In this document: positions 42,866-50,898 of the stretch, in pieces
Position numbering within the stretch: the stretch's first letter is position 1
How the letters are laid out: each line of letters opens with the position of its first letter
Source of the DNA: Fretibacterium fastidiosum
Lineage (GTDB): Bacteria > Synergistota > Synergistia > Synergistales > Aminobacteriaceae
NCBI RefSeq assembly: GCF_964642095.1
Contig: NZ_OZ209244.1
Span: 744,001-808,000, forward strand
Direction: 5' to 3'
Length of the DNA stretch: 64,000 bases
Notes under the pieces: model-generated
Databases searched by the model: none
Told to the model about the DNA's origin: nothing
What the model saw: only the letters and a program-made list of their open reading frames with translations
Program-made: the position numbers and the translations under genes

Positions 42866-44146
42866 TCACTGGCTCAGCAGCGACTCCGCGATGGCGGCCA
42901 TGGCCCGCGCGCCGAGGATCATGCCCCGCTCGTCCACGTCGAAGCGCCCGTTGTGGTGCGGCGCGGCGATGTCCGCGCCCAGCGCCATGTAGGCGGCCTC
43001 GCCGCCCCTCTCCTGCACGCGACGCATGAACCACGTGGCGTCCTCGCTGCCGCCGGCCCGCACGGTATCCAGTACGCTGCGGAATATCCCCGAAGCCCGC
43101 AGCGCAGCGCCGACGCGCCGGACCAGCTCCTCGTCGCCCCTGGCGGTGGTCCCCTCGCCCGCCTTGCTCAGCTCCACCCGCACGCCATACATCTCCGCCG
43201 CGCCCTTCAGGACCTCCTCCGCACGCCCGTAAACGTAGTCCGCCACCTCCTGAGTTTCACCCCGGGTCTCCACCTTCATCAGGGCCTCGGCGGGGACGAC
43301 GTTCCGACCCGTTCCGGCCTGGAGCACGCCCACGTTCAGGCGCATGGCCCCATCCCGATGCGGCGCGATGGAGTGCAGCCCCAGCGCGGCCGCAGCCGCG
43401 GCCAGGAGCGCGTTGCGCCCCATGTGCGGGGCTCCCGCGGCGTGGGCCGGCACGCCCGTGAAGCGCGCGTCAAGCTTCGTCGTGGCCAGGTAGCCCAGCG
43501 AGTTCAGCCCGAAGGTCCCCGTCGGCACCCCGCCTCCGATGTGCATGGCCAGGAAGAAGTCCACGTCGTCCACGACGCCCTTCTTCATCATGGCGTAGGC
43601 GCCGCGGCAGCCCTCCTCGCCGGGCTGGAAGATCAGGCGCACCCGCCCGCAGAGCCGCCCCTTCATCTCCGTCAGGAGCTCCGCCACGCCGAGGCCGATG
43701 GCCGTGTGGGCGTCGTGCCCGCAGGCGTGCATTCGGCAGGGGTTGACGCTGGCGAAGCCCTCCTTCGCAGGACGATGGTCGGGCGACATGTCCTCGCCCA
43801 CGTCCACGCAGTCCATGTCGAAGCGGAAGGCCAGTGTCGGTCCAGGGCGGCCCGTGTCCAGGTCCGCCGTCACGCCCGTGTACCGGCCCATCCTCTCGAT
43901 CCGCTCCCGATCCCCGCCCTGCTCGACGGCACGGGCGATCTCCCGGTCGATCTCCTCCTCGGAGGGGCGCCCCATCACGGAGCCCGCGTCGATGACCTCA
44001 CTCCCCATCTTGAGGGCGTACCCCAACCCCTCAAGCCGCGCTGCCACCAGCGCGGAGGTGCGAAACTCCGTCCAGGCCGGCTCCGGGAAGCGGTGCAGGT
44101 CCCGCCGCGTCTCGATCATCCTTCGCTCCAGTTCCTTCAAGTCCAT
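42866..44146 (-). CDS. M20 family amidohydrolase (aminobenzoyl-glutamate hydrolase-like)
   Basis: A 426-residue zinc peptidase/amidohydrolase. The metal-site motif MHACGHDAHTA lies near residues 139-149, with FQPGEEG near 176 and an SEDATWF-like segment (GGSEDATWFMRRV) supplying further ligands. The dimerisation lid domain lies between. Residues 18-22 HRFPE match the N-terminal M20 motif. I chose the ATG 10 bases after GGAGG (MDLKELERRM). Relatives hydrolyse N-acyl amino acids or p-aminobenzoyl-glutamate. It lies upstream of the small membrane gene and ftsH, on the same strand. Confidence 0.93.
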   Translation of the reverse strand: MDLKELERRMIETRRDLHRFPEPAWTEFRTSALVAARLEGLGYALKMGSEVIDAGSVMGRPSEEEIDREIARAVEQGGDRERIERMGRYTGVTADLDTGRPGPTLAFRFDMDCVDVGEDMSPDHRPAKEGFASVNPCRMHACGHDAHTAIGLGVAELLTEMKGRLCGRVRLIFQPGEEGCRGAYAMMKKGVVDDVDFFLAMHIGGGVPTGTFGLNSLGYLATTKLDARFTGVPAHAAGAPHMGRNALLAAAAAALGLHSIAPHRDGAMRLNVGVLQAGTGRNVVPAEALMKVETRGETQEVADYVYGRAEEVLKGAAEMYGVRVELSKAGEGTTARGDEELVRRVGAALRASGIFRSVLDTVRAGGSEDATWFMRRVQERGGEAAYMALGADIAAPHHNGRFDVDERGMILGARAMAAIAESLLSQ

Positions 44147-44291
44147 CGCTCTCATCCCTCCAGATCCCCCAAGTCCGTTCACAACGTTCATCCTTATACT
44201 TTAGCACGACCGGCACCCCGTGGACAGGATGTTTGTGCTTAGACCACCCTCCTTCCCGCAGGGAAGGGCTCGACCGGGACGGAGCCGGACA

Positions 44292-44356
44292 ACACGAGGC
44301 CCCTCCTGACGGAGGGGCCTCGTGTAAGGGGGAAGGATTCAGGTATGGATGAAGCA
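44292..44356. repeat. hairpin-plus-tail repeat, copy 1
   Basis: A 15-bp-stem hairpin (ACACGAGGCCCCTCC / GGAGGGGCCTCGTGT) followed by the tail AAGGGGGAAGGATTCAGGTA and on to GATGAAGCA. The same layout occurs 326 bases downstream. No T run follows the hairpin on the plus strand. Confidence 0.6.
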
Positions 44357-44617
44357 GGGGGACGCCGTGACACAAATGTCTCGCGGGAACCTGGACGTGC
44401 CTTCCGCCGAGCGTAGGGGACTTCGGATGGGGACGAAGGCTCACAGAAACATTTACGCTTATTTTATCGCATACGGCTCCAAAATCCAACCCCGTCTTTT
44501 AAGTTTCTCAACGAAATTTTGCCCCGCGGCGGCACGTCCCAACGGGAGGGGCGTCCGGGGCCCGTCTCCGGGCAAGGCCTTCCACCAGACGAGGGGGGGC
44601 TTCGCTTCGGATCGACA

Positions 44618-44680
44618 TGCGCCCCTCCGAACCGGGGAGGGGCGCACATAAGGGGGAAGGATACAGGTTTCGATGACGCA
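44618..44680. repeat. hairpin-plus-tail repeat, copy 2
   Basis: A hairpin with arms TGCGCCCCTCC and GGAGGGGCGCA is followed by AAGGGGGAAGGATACAGGTT and GATGACGCA. The tail matches copy 1 at all but about four of 31 bases, while the stem differs, keeping pairing. Confidence 0.6.
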
Positions 44681-44690
44681 GGTATGGCCG

Positions 44691-45037
44691 CCCTGGAATG
44701 GTGGAGAACAAAGTCCAGCAGCACGCCTCCACAAGGAAGAGGCGTGCCCCGCGGCACGTCATTGAAAGCGGTTGTCAAAAACGGACTCGAAGGCCCGCTT
44801 TTCAATTCTATCGCAAGCGCCCAAAAACTCCAAGGATTTTTTACGACAACTTCAGCCTTTCATCCGGTGCCCAAAAACGTCCCGGAGCGGGCTGCAAGCT
44901 GAGATCAGCCTCGAAACCGCCTCCGAAGGGTCCGCTTGCGCGCGAAAATTTTTTGCGCTTTTTTACGCATTTCATTGTACAATAAAGCCGCTGAGAAGTT
45001 ATTCAGGACGGCTGGAAACGGAGAGAAGGGTATGTCC
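44691..45037. other. gene-free stretch before a small exported protein
   Basis: No convincing reading frame. A GCCCAAAAAC stretch occurs twice (near 44819 and 44868). The last 90 bases are AT-rich, with TTGCGC (44953-44958) and TACAAT (44978-44983) spaced by 19 bases on the plus strand, a possible promoter for the next gene with a non-ideal spacer. Confidence 0.4.
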
Positions 45038-45397
45038 ATGAACATGAAGAGGATAACGGGACGGGCGATCCTCGCCCTTTTGCTGGCCTCCGCGATCGGG
45101 GCTGCGCTGGCGCTGGGAGCGGACGCGGCAAGCAGCGCGAGGAAACGGGCCCGCCTTAAGAACACGCCGCCGCCGGGCTGGCAGTTCGAGGTGGGCTACA
45201 CGCTCTGGCGCGCCCAACGAGGGCTGGACGCCACGCCGCAGACGTGGAAGAAGTATCAGCGCGAGAGGAAGCGTCTCGCCCAGCGGGGCAAGCTCCGGGG
45301 GCTGGACACCAGGCTCCTGAACTCCGTGGACTGGACGATCGAGGAGCTGGCGGAGTTCCTCGAGGTGCAGCAGGAGCAGATGAGGGCGGACAACTAG
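45038..45397 (+). CDS. small exported protein (119 aa)
   Basis: Starts MNMKRITGRAILALLLASAI, with AGAAGGG 7 bases before the chosen ATG; an ATG two codons upstream is too close to that site. A signal peptide ends near GADAAS (about residue 30). The mature part is highly basic and helical: GWQFEVGYTLWRAQRGLD, a KKYQRERKRLAQRGKL stretch and IEELAEFLEVQQEQMR. No family recognised. It is terminated by a hairpin shared with cysS. Confidence 0.68.
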   Translation: MNMKRITGRAILALLLASAIGAALALGADAASSARKRARLKNTPPPGWQFEVGYTLWRAQRGLDATPQTWKKYQRERKRLAQRGKLRGLDTRLLNSVDWTIEELAEFLEVQQEQMRADN

Positions 45398-45437
45398 CCC
45401 TCCAGGGGAGCACCGCGACAACAGGACGTTCAAAGCG

Positions 45438-45473
45438 AAAGGGCGGGGCCTCAAAGAGGCCTCCGCCCTTTTG
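45438..45473. terminator. bidirectional terminator between the small protein and cysS
   Basis: AAAGGGCGGGGCCTC pairs with GAGGCCTCCGCCCTTT (one bulge) around a 3-base loop, with a T run on the plus strand and A run before it for the minus strand. Confidence 0.75.
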
Positions 45474-45487
45474 TGCTCCCTTACGGC

Positions 45488-46909
45488 TTAGAGCTCCCGT
45501 TTCCACTTCGTGCCCTGGGGCGTGTCCTCCAGGATGATGCCGCGCTCCTTCAATTGGGCCCGGATCTCGTCGGAGCGGGCGAAGTCCTTCGCCTTGCGGG
45601 CCGCAAGCCGCTCCGCGATCAGGCGTTCGACCTCCTGGTCCCCACCCTCTTCGGACTCCGCCTCGTCGGGGCCGATGACGCCCAGCACGTCGTCGTAGGT
45701 CTTGAGGGCCGCCTTCGCCGTCTCGAAGAAGGCCCTGGGGAGCGTCTCGTGGTCCTTCAGGGTCGTGTTGACGAGGTGCACGACGTCGAAGAGGACGCCA
45801 AGGGCCGCCGCCGTGTTGAAGTCGTCGTTCATGGCGTCGGCGAACCTCCCCTCCAGCCGTTTCATCTTCGCCTGGAAGGCCGCCGGGTCCAGGTCCGACT
45901 CATCGCTCTGACGGTTCTTCGCGGCGAAGTCCAGGTCGGACCGGCAGTTCCGGAGCCTCGTCACGCCGCTGGCCGCCTGCTCCAGCCCGGAGGGGGCGAA
46001 GTTGATGGGGCTCCGGTAGTGGGCGCTCAGCATGAAAAACCGCAGCGCCAGGGGAGGGTACTTCTCCAGCGCCGCCCGCGCCGTGAGGAAGTTGCCGAGC
46101 GACTTGGACATCTTCTCGCTGTCGATGAGCAGGAAGCCATTGTGCAGCCAGTAGCGCACGAAGGGCTTTCCGTTAGCGGCCTCGCTCTGGGCGATCTCGT
46201 TCTCGTGGTGAGGGAAGACCAGGTCCACGCCGCCCGAATGGATGTCGATGGTTTCGCCCAGGTATTTCGAGGACATGGCGCTGCACTCGATGTGCCAGCC
46301 GGGGCGCCCCCGGCCCCAGGGGCTGTCCCACGCCGGCTCGCCGGGCTTCTCCGCCTTCCACAGGGCGAAGTCCAGCGGGTCCCGCTTCTTCTCCCCCACC
46401 TCGACGCGGGCGCCGGCCTCCAGGTCGTCCAGTCCCTGCCGGCACAGGGTGCCGTACTTCGGCCAGCTTCGGACGTCGAAGTAGACGTCGCCGCTTGAAA
46501 CGTAGGCGTGGCCGTTGTCCATGATCCTCTGAATCGTGGCCACGATCTCCGGCACGTTCTCCGTGGCGCGGGGGGCGACCGTGGGCGGACGGATGCCCAG
46601 CGCCTTCGCGTCCTTCCGGTACTCCGCGATGAAGCGCTCCGCCAGCTCCGGGACCGTCGTCCCCTCCCGGTGCGCCCGATGGATCATCTTGTCGTCGATA
46701 TCCGTGAAGTTCTGAACGAAGGTTACCTTGTACCCCAGGTGCTCCAGCCATCGGCGCAGCACGTCGAAGACGATGAAGGGCCGGGCGTTGCCGATGTGGA
46801 AGTAGTCGTATACCGTCGGCCCGCAGCTGTAGAAGGAGACCTCCCCCTCCTTCAGCGGGACGAACGGCTCCTTTTTGCGCGTAAGATCGTTGTACAGCAT
46901 CAGGCTCAA
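45488..46909 (-). CDS. cysS: cysteinyl-tRNA synthetase
   Basis: A 473-residue class I synthetase that charges tRNA-Cys. The zinc ligand Cys (in SCGPTVYD, residue 29), the HIGH-type motif YFHIGNARPF (38-41 HIGN), HIECSAMS (Cys 209) and HHENEIAQSE lie in order, and KMSKS is at 266-270. A C-terminal anticodon-binding region with LKERGIILEDTPQGTKWKR is present. I chose a TTG 10 bases after GGAGG; an ATG three codons downstream is the alternative. All catalytic motifs are intact. Confidence 0.96.
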   Translation of the reverse strand: MSLMLYNDLTRKKEPFVPLKEGEVSFYSCGPTVYDYFHIGNARPFIVFDVLRRWLEHLGYKVTFVQNFTDIDDKMIHRAHREGTTVPELAERFIAEYRKDAKALGIRPPTVAPRATENVPEIVATIQRIMDNGHAYVSSGDVYFDVRSWPKYGTLCRQGLDDLEAGARVEVGEKKRDPLDFALWKAEKPGEPAWDSPWGRGRPGWHIECSAMSSKYLGETIDIHSGGVDLVFPHHENEIAQSEAANGKPFVRYWLHNGFLLIDSEKMSKSLGNFLTARAALEKYPPLALRFFMLSAHYRSPINFAPSGLEQAASGVTRLRNCRSDLDFAAKNRQSDESDLDPAAFQAKMKRLEGRFADAMNDDFNTAAALGVLFDVVHLVNTTLKDHETLPRAFFETAKAALKTYDDVLGVIGPDEAESEEGGDQEVERLIAERLAARKAKDFARSDEIRAQLKERGIILEDTPQGTKWKREL

Positions 46910-47076
46910 ATCAACAGCACCTCCGAAAAAATACGATCCGCCCGCGTCGGGACAGCGCGCTGCGGGCTCTCCGCACCGTGCGTTAGTTGAGTATAATAGT
47001 GCGGACGGGGCAGGGCGCGTCCTCGCCCCACGTCTATTGTACCTGTTTTTCACTTTGATTCGGAGGTAGAATAACC

Positions 47077-48384
47077 TTGTCCGTTAAAAATCAGTTTTCC
47101 CTGCTGATGACGAGCCGCTTCCTTCCGCTCTTCCTGACGCAGTTCCTGGGCGCCTTCAACGACAACTTCTTCAAGAGCGCCCTCATGATGCTCATCACCT
47201 TCCGCCTGGCGGACGAGTCGGGCACGGACCCCCGCGTCATGGTCAACGTCGCGGCGGGGGCCTTCGTCCTCCCCTTCTTCCTCTTCGCCTCCCCGGCGGG
47301 GGACCTCGCGGACCGCTGTGACCGCGCCTTCCTCATGCGCCAGGTGAAGCTGGCGGAGATCTTCATCATGGCCGGCGCCGCCGTCGGGTTCTGCCTCGGC
47401 GACATCTGGCTCCTGATCGTCGTGCTCTTCCTGATGGGGGCACAGTCCACGTTCTTCAGCCCCGCCAAGTACAGCATCCTGCCCCAACACCTGGCTCAGG
47501 ACGAGCTGATCGCCGGCAACGGCCTGATCCAGATGGGGACCTACCTGGCCATCCTGAGCGGCGCCATCCTGGGCGGCGTCCTCATCCTGCGCCAGGGGGG
47601 GATTTACGTGGTGGGGGGGATCGCCGTGTTCATCGCCGCCGCGGGGTGGGTCAGCAGCTGGTTCATCCCCCCGACCCGGCCCATCGACCCGACGCGCCGC
47701 ATCTCCCCTCGTTTCCTCCGAAGGACATGGGAGATGGTCCAAAGCATCGTCCCCATGAGGGAGGTCTTCGTCCCCATGCTGGCCATCTCCTGGTTCTGGC
47801 TCGTGGGGGCGACGTTTCTGGCGCAGTTCCCCACCTACGCGCGCCTGGTGCTGGGGGCGGACGAGAACGTGGCCACCTCCTTCCTGGCCATCTTCTCCTT
47901 CGGCATCGGCATCGGTTCCATAGCCTGCAACGCCCTCCTGAGGGGACGCGTCACGGCGCGCTTCGTGCCGGCGGCCGCCTTCGGCATCGCGGCGGCCAGC
48001 GTCCTCCTCTGGATGTTCAGCGACAGGCCTCCCACGCCGCCGGGAGCCTGCCTGATGGGCCTCGGCGCGTTCCTCGAGAGCCCCGCCAACTGGCCCATCC
48101 CCCTCTGCCTCCTCCTCATCGCCTTCTGCGGAGGGCTCTACATCGTCCCCCTCTACGCCGTGATCCAGAGCCAAGCCCCGGAGGGCTGCGTCGCCAGCAT
48201 CATCGCCTGCGCCAACATCTCGGACTCCATCTTCATGACGGCGTCCGCGGTGGGGGCGAGCCTCCTCATCTCCTGGGGGTGGAGCATCGCCCAGATATTC
48301 ATCCTCATGGGCCCCCTGACGGCCGTCGCAGGCTTCATGATCTCTCTGCACCTGAACGGCTCCGGCTGTCGGATAGAAGGATGA
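47077..48384 (+). CDS. MFS transporter, LplT-like (lysophospholipid flippase family)
   Basis: A 435-residue major-facilitator protein with about 12 helices. The N-terminal signature FLPLFLTQFLGAFNDNFFKS and the AGDLADRCDRAFLMRQVKL loop are those of the lysophospholipid transporter LplT. RIFF-like blocks FFSPAKYSILPQHL also match. LplT proteins flip lysophospholipids inward for re-acylation by Aas; no acyltransferase gene lies next to it here. The start is TTG, 10 bases after GGAGG. It diverges from cysS. Confidence 0.85.
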   Translation: MSVKNQFSLLMTSRFLPLFLTQFLGAFNDNFFKSALMMLITFRLADESGTDPRVMVNVAAGAFVLPFFLFASPAGDLADRCDRAFLMRQVKLAEIFIMAGAAVGFCLGDIWLLIVVLFLMGAQSTFFSPAKYSILPQHLAQDELIAGNGLIQMGTYLAILSGAILGGVLILRQGGIYVVGGIAVFIAAAGWVSSWFIPPTRPIDPTRRISPRFLRRTWEMVQSIVPMREVFVPMLAISWFWLVGATFLAQFPTYARLVLGADENVATSFLAIFSFGIGIGSIACNALLRGRVTARFVPAAAFGIAAASVLLWMFSDRPPTPPGACLMGLGAFLESPANWPIPLCLLLIAFCGGLYIVPLYAVIQSQAPEGCVASIIACANISDSIFMTASAVGASLLISWGWSIAQIFILMGPLTAVAGFMISLHLNGSGCRIEG

Positions 48385-48409
48385 AGGCAGAACGCGCAGA
48401 ATCGCAAAA

Positions 48410-48423
48410 ATATTGTACAATAT
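48410..48423. promoter_or_regulatory. palindromic site ATATTGTACAATAT upstream of DAACS symporter
   Basis: A perfect 14-base palindrome, 83 bases upstream of the symporter start. Its TTGTACA core is shared with the palindrome upstream of gcvT. It may be an operator, or the TACAAT inside it may act as a -10 box. Confidence 0.45.
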
Positions 48424-48506
48424 AAAGAGGATATGGGTTCAGACGACCGCCGCACCCACCTCCCGCCAGGGGTGGAGGGCGGTTCCCTTGAAAGGAGAGA
48501 GCACGA

Positions 48507-49769
48507 ATGAGCGAGAACGGTGGCAAAAGGAAAGTTTCCCTGCTTGTAAAGATCAGCATCGGCTTCGTTTTGGGCGTCCTCTTCGGCTTCGGGATCGGTC
48601 CGCTCCTGGGCACGTCCCCCTTCCTCAGCGGGTGGGTCATGCCCTTCCTGGACCTGGTGGGCAAGATCTTCCTGACCCTGCTGAAGATGATCATCGTCCC
48701 GCTGGTGTTCGCCTCGCTGGTGACGGGAGCGGCCTCCGTCGGGGACACCAGGAAGCTGGGGCGCATCGGCGTCAAGACCCTGGCGCTCTACCTCGTCACC
48801 ACGGCGGTGGCCATCGTCATCGGCCTCATGCTGGGCAACGTGATCGACCCCGGCACGGGCATGAACATCCCCACCGGGCTGAAGGCGGAGGCCAGGGAAG
48901 CCGTGCCGATCCTGGACGTCATCCTCGGCATCTTCCCCTCCAACCCGCTGGAGTCCATGGTGAAAGCCAACATGCTCCAGATCATCGTCTTCGCGCTCTT
49001 CTTCGGCGTCTCCTGCATCCTGGCGGGCGAGCGGGGCCGAAAGATCGCGGACTTCTTCGAGGGCGTGGCGGAGGTCATGTACGCCATGACCCACACGATC
49101 ATGCAGACGGCCCCCTTCGGCGTCTTCGCCCTCATCGCGGTCACGGCGGCGAAGTACGGACTCGCCATCCTGGCGCCCTTCGCCAAGGTCATCGCCGCCG
49201 TCTACCTCGGCTGCGTCCTCCACGCGGTCATCGTGTACTCCGGAATGATCGCCGCGCTCTGCCGGCGCTCGCCCCTGTGGTTCTTCCGGGGCATCCAGGA
49301 GGCCGCCATCACGGCCTTCGCCACGCGCTCCAGCTCCGGCACCCTGCCCATAACCTACAGCAACGTGCGCTCCAACCTCGGCGTCTCGGAGGGGGTCAGC
49401 TCCTTCGTGCTGCCCCTCGGCGCGACGATCAACATGGACGGGACGGCCCTCTACCAGGGCGTGTGCGCCCTGTTCGTGGCCCAGGCCTTCAACGTCCCGC
49501 TGACGCTTCAGATGCAGATCGGCATCGTCGTGACGGCGACTCTGGGCTCCATCGGCACGGCGGGCGTGCCCGGAAGCGGGCTCATCATGCTGACCATGGT
49601 GCTGACGAGCGTTGGGCTTCCCATCGAGGGCCTCGCCCTCGTGGCGGGCATCGACGCCATCCTGGACGCGGCGCGCACCTGCCTGAACGTGATCGGCGAC
49701 ACGGCCGTCTGCGCCGTCGTGGCAGTCAGCGAGGGCGAAGAGCTCCTCGGAGGCCGGGAGCAGGGCTAG
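48507..49769 (+). CDS. dicarboxylate/amino acid:cation symporter (DAACS family)
   Basis: A 420-residue sodium/proton-coupled symporter for glutamate, aspartate or serine-type substrates. Signature motifs are intact: RSSSGTLPITY (residues around 270, the first re-entrant loop), NMDGTALYQG, GVPGSGLIMLTMV (second re-entrant loop) and DAARTCLNVIGD with the substrate-binding Asp/Arg region. Ser-rich first loop and length fit the family. It follows the LplT-like gene and ends at a strong terminator; a GAAAGGAGAG site precedes the ATG. Confidence 0.94.
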   Translation: MSENGGKRKVSLLVKISIGFVLGVLFGFGIGPLLGTSPFLSGWVMPFLDLVGKIFLTLLKMIIVPLVFASLVTGAASVGDTRKLGRIGVKTLALYLVTTAVAIVIGLMLGNVIDPGTGMNIPTGLKAEAREAVPILDVILGIFPSNPLESMVKANMLQIIVFALFFGVSCILAGERGRKIADFFEGVAEVMYAMTHTIMQTAPFGVFALIAVTAAKYGLAILAPFAKVIAAVYLGCVLHAVIVYSGMIAALCRRSPLWFFRGIQEAAITAFATRSSSGTLPITYSNVRSNLGVSEGVSSFVLPLGATINMDGTALYQGVCALFVAQAFNVPLTLQMQIGIVVTATLGSIGTAGVPGSGLIMLTMVLTSVGLPIEGLALVAGIDAILDAARTCLNVIGDTAVCAVVAVSEGEELLGGREQG

Positions 49770-49801
49770 GAGCCAGGCGACCGGAGCCGAAAACGACGAC
49801 G

Positions 49802-49840
49802 AAGGGACGGGCCGATCCCACTCGGCCCGTCCCTCTTTTG
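49802..49840. terminator. bidirectional terminator after the symporter
   Basis: AGGGACGGGCCGA pairs with TCGGCCCGTCCCT around a 6-base loop, followed by CTTTTG. It also precedes the stop of the convergent thioesterase gene. Confidence 0.8.
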
Positions 49841-49850
49841 TGCGCCAACG

Positions 49851-50297
49851 TCACTCCGGCGTCCTGCAGGCTCCTGCGCCTGCCGTCATCGCCCCCAGCC
49901 AGTCCGCCAGCGCGTTGCCGTGCCGGAGGAGCCTGCCGTCGGTCGAGGTGAAGGCGTGCCGCGTGTACCCCTCCGCCGCCAGCTTGCCATCCGCCGCACG
50001 GAACACGCGGCAGCGAAAGGTCACGCTGACCTTCGACAGCTCCACGACGGCCGTCTCGATCTCGATCTCGTCGTCGTAGCGCAGCGAGGCCTTGTAGCGG
50101 CAGTGCGCCTCGACCACCGGCAGCAGGATCCCCTGGGCCTCCCACCCCGTGAAGCTTCGGCCCTGAGCTCGACAGAACTCCGTCCGGCCCATCTCAAACC
50201 AGTCCATGTAGCGCCCGTAGTAGGCGATGCCCATCTTGTCCGTCTCGCCGTACCGCACCCGGGTGCGGCAGACGAACGCCCCTCTCCCCTCCATCAT
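49851..50297 (-). CDS. acyl-CoA thioesterase, YbgC/4HBT type
   Basis: A 148-residue hot-dog-fold enzyme. The YbgC motif YGETDKMGIAYYGRYMDWFE spans residues 16-35, with Asp 20 as the catalytic residue. ILLPVVEAHCRYKASLRYDD and VSVTFRCRVFRA are conserved strands. It hydrolyses acyl-CoA or acyl-ACP esters. I chose the ATG preceded by GGGAGG at 5 bases; the very next codon is also ATG. Not in an operon with a neighbour. Confidence 0.9.
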   Translation of the reverse strand: MMEGRGAFVCRTRVRYGETDKMGIAYYGRYMDWFEMGRTEFCRAQGRSFTGWEAQGILLPVVEAHCRYKASLRYDDEIEIETAVVELSKVSVTFRCRVFRAADGKLAAEGYTRHAFTSTDGRLLRHGNALADWLGAMTAGAGACRTPE

Positions 50298-50408
50298 CCC
50301 ATCCTCCCAAGGGCACGGGACGCGCCGTCCCGTCCGTCGTTTGACGCCTATTTTAAGGGCGGCGGCCGGCGAATTCAAGGCGTGAAATCCCCGCAGCTCC
50401 AGGGATTG

Positions 50409-50417
50409 TGATATAAT
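50409..50417 (+). promoter_or_regulatory. extended -10 promoter of tRNA-Ser
   Basis: TGATATAAT (TG-n-TATAAT form) ends 9 bases before the tRNA 5' end. No -35 consensus is seen. Confidence 0.55.
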
Positions 50418-50426
50418 CGCAGGCGC

Positions 50427-50514
50427 GGAGGACTGGCCGAGCGGTCGATGGCGGCTGACTTGAAATCAGTTGAGGCGCAAGCCTCCAGGGGTTCGAATCC
50501 TCTGTCCTCCGCCA
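50427..50514 (+). tRNA. tRNA-Ser, anticodon TGA
   Basis: An 88-base cloverleaf with encoded CCA. Acceptor stem GGAGGAC / GTCCTCC, discriminator G, long variable arm, T-loop GGTTCGAATCC. The anticodon stem GCTGA / TCAGT closes the loop CTTGAAA, giving TGA. The gene's 3' end is next to an integrase relic. Confidence 0.95.
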
Positions 50515-50548
50515 GTCGTTAAAACCGATGGTTCCCGATCCTCTCAAT

Positions 50549-50573
50549 AGCCCCCGCTCACTGGGCGGGGGCT
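50549..50573 (+). terminator. hairpin after tRNA-Ser
   Basis: AGCCCCCGC pairs with GCGGGGGCT over a 7-base loop, 35 bases past the tRNA CCA end. The following TCTATCTC has few T, so terminator strength is moderate. Confidence 0.55.
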
Positions 50574-50586
50574 CTATCTCCCGGTC

Positions 50587-50751
50587 ATGCCCAACGGCCG
50601 AAAGTACTGGCGGATGCGCTATTCCTGGAGGGGGAAGGAGCCCCCCCTGCCTTCGGCGTGTACCCGGAGGTCTCGCTCAAGATGGGCAGGATGAAGCGGG
50701 ACGAGGCCCGGCTGACACTCGCTCAGGGGGTCAACCCCAAGACGGGCAGGT
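50587..50751 (+). pseudogene. relic of a P4-type tyrosine integrase (arm-binding domain)
   Basis: The first frame reads MPNGRKYWRMRYSWRGKE and then shifts frame at a run of seven C (50641-50647). The next frame continues AFGVYPEVSLKMGRMKRDEA and RLTLAQGVNPKTGR. Together they match the N-terminal arm-DNA-binding domain of tRNA-targeting integrases (NGxKYWRxRY...FGxYPEVSLKxAR...AR). The catalytic domain is gone. The relic lies 73 bases past the tRNA-Ser CCA end, the usual place of such an integrase. Confidence 0.7.
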
Positions 50752-50898
50752 GCTTCGGTACGTGGTGGCCCGGTGGGTGGATTACTTGGAGCGATTGGTT
50801 GGGGTGTAATTTGAATTGGGAGGTGGACAGGATGATCTCTATCGATATGGCCCGCACGGACACCATCGATGTGGATCCGGCAGAGTTTTTCAGGATGA

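Noticed and set aside
44292..44680. CRISPR or transposon ends
   Set aside because: Only two hairpin copies, no spacers, no TIR pair or target duplication.
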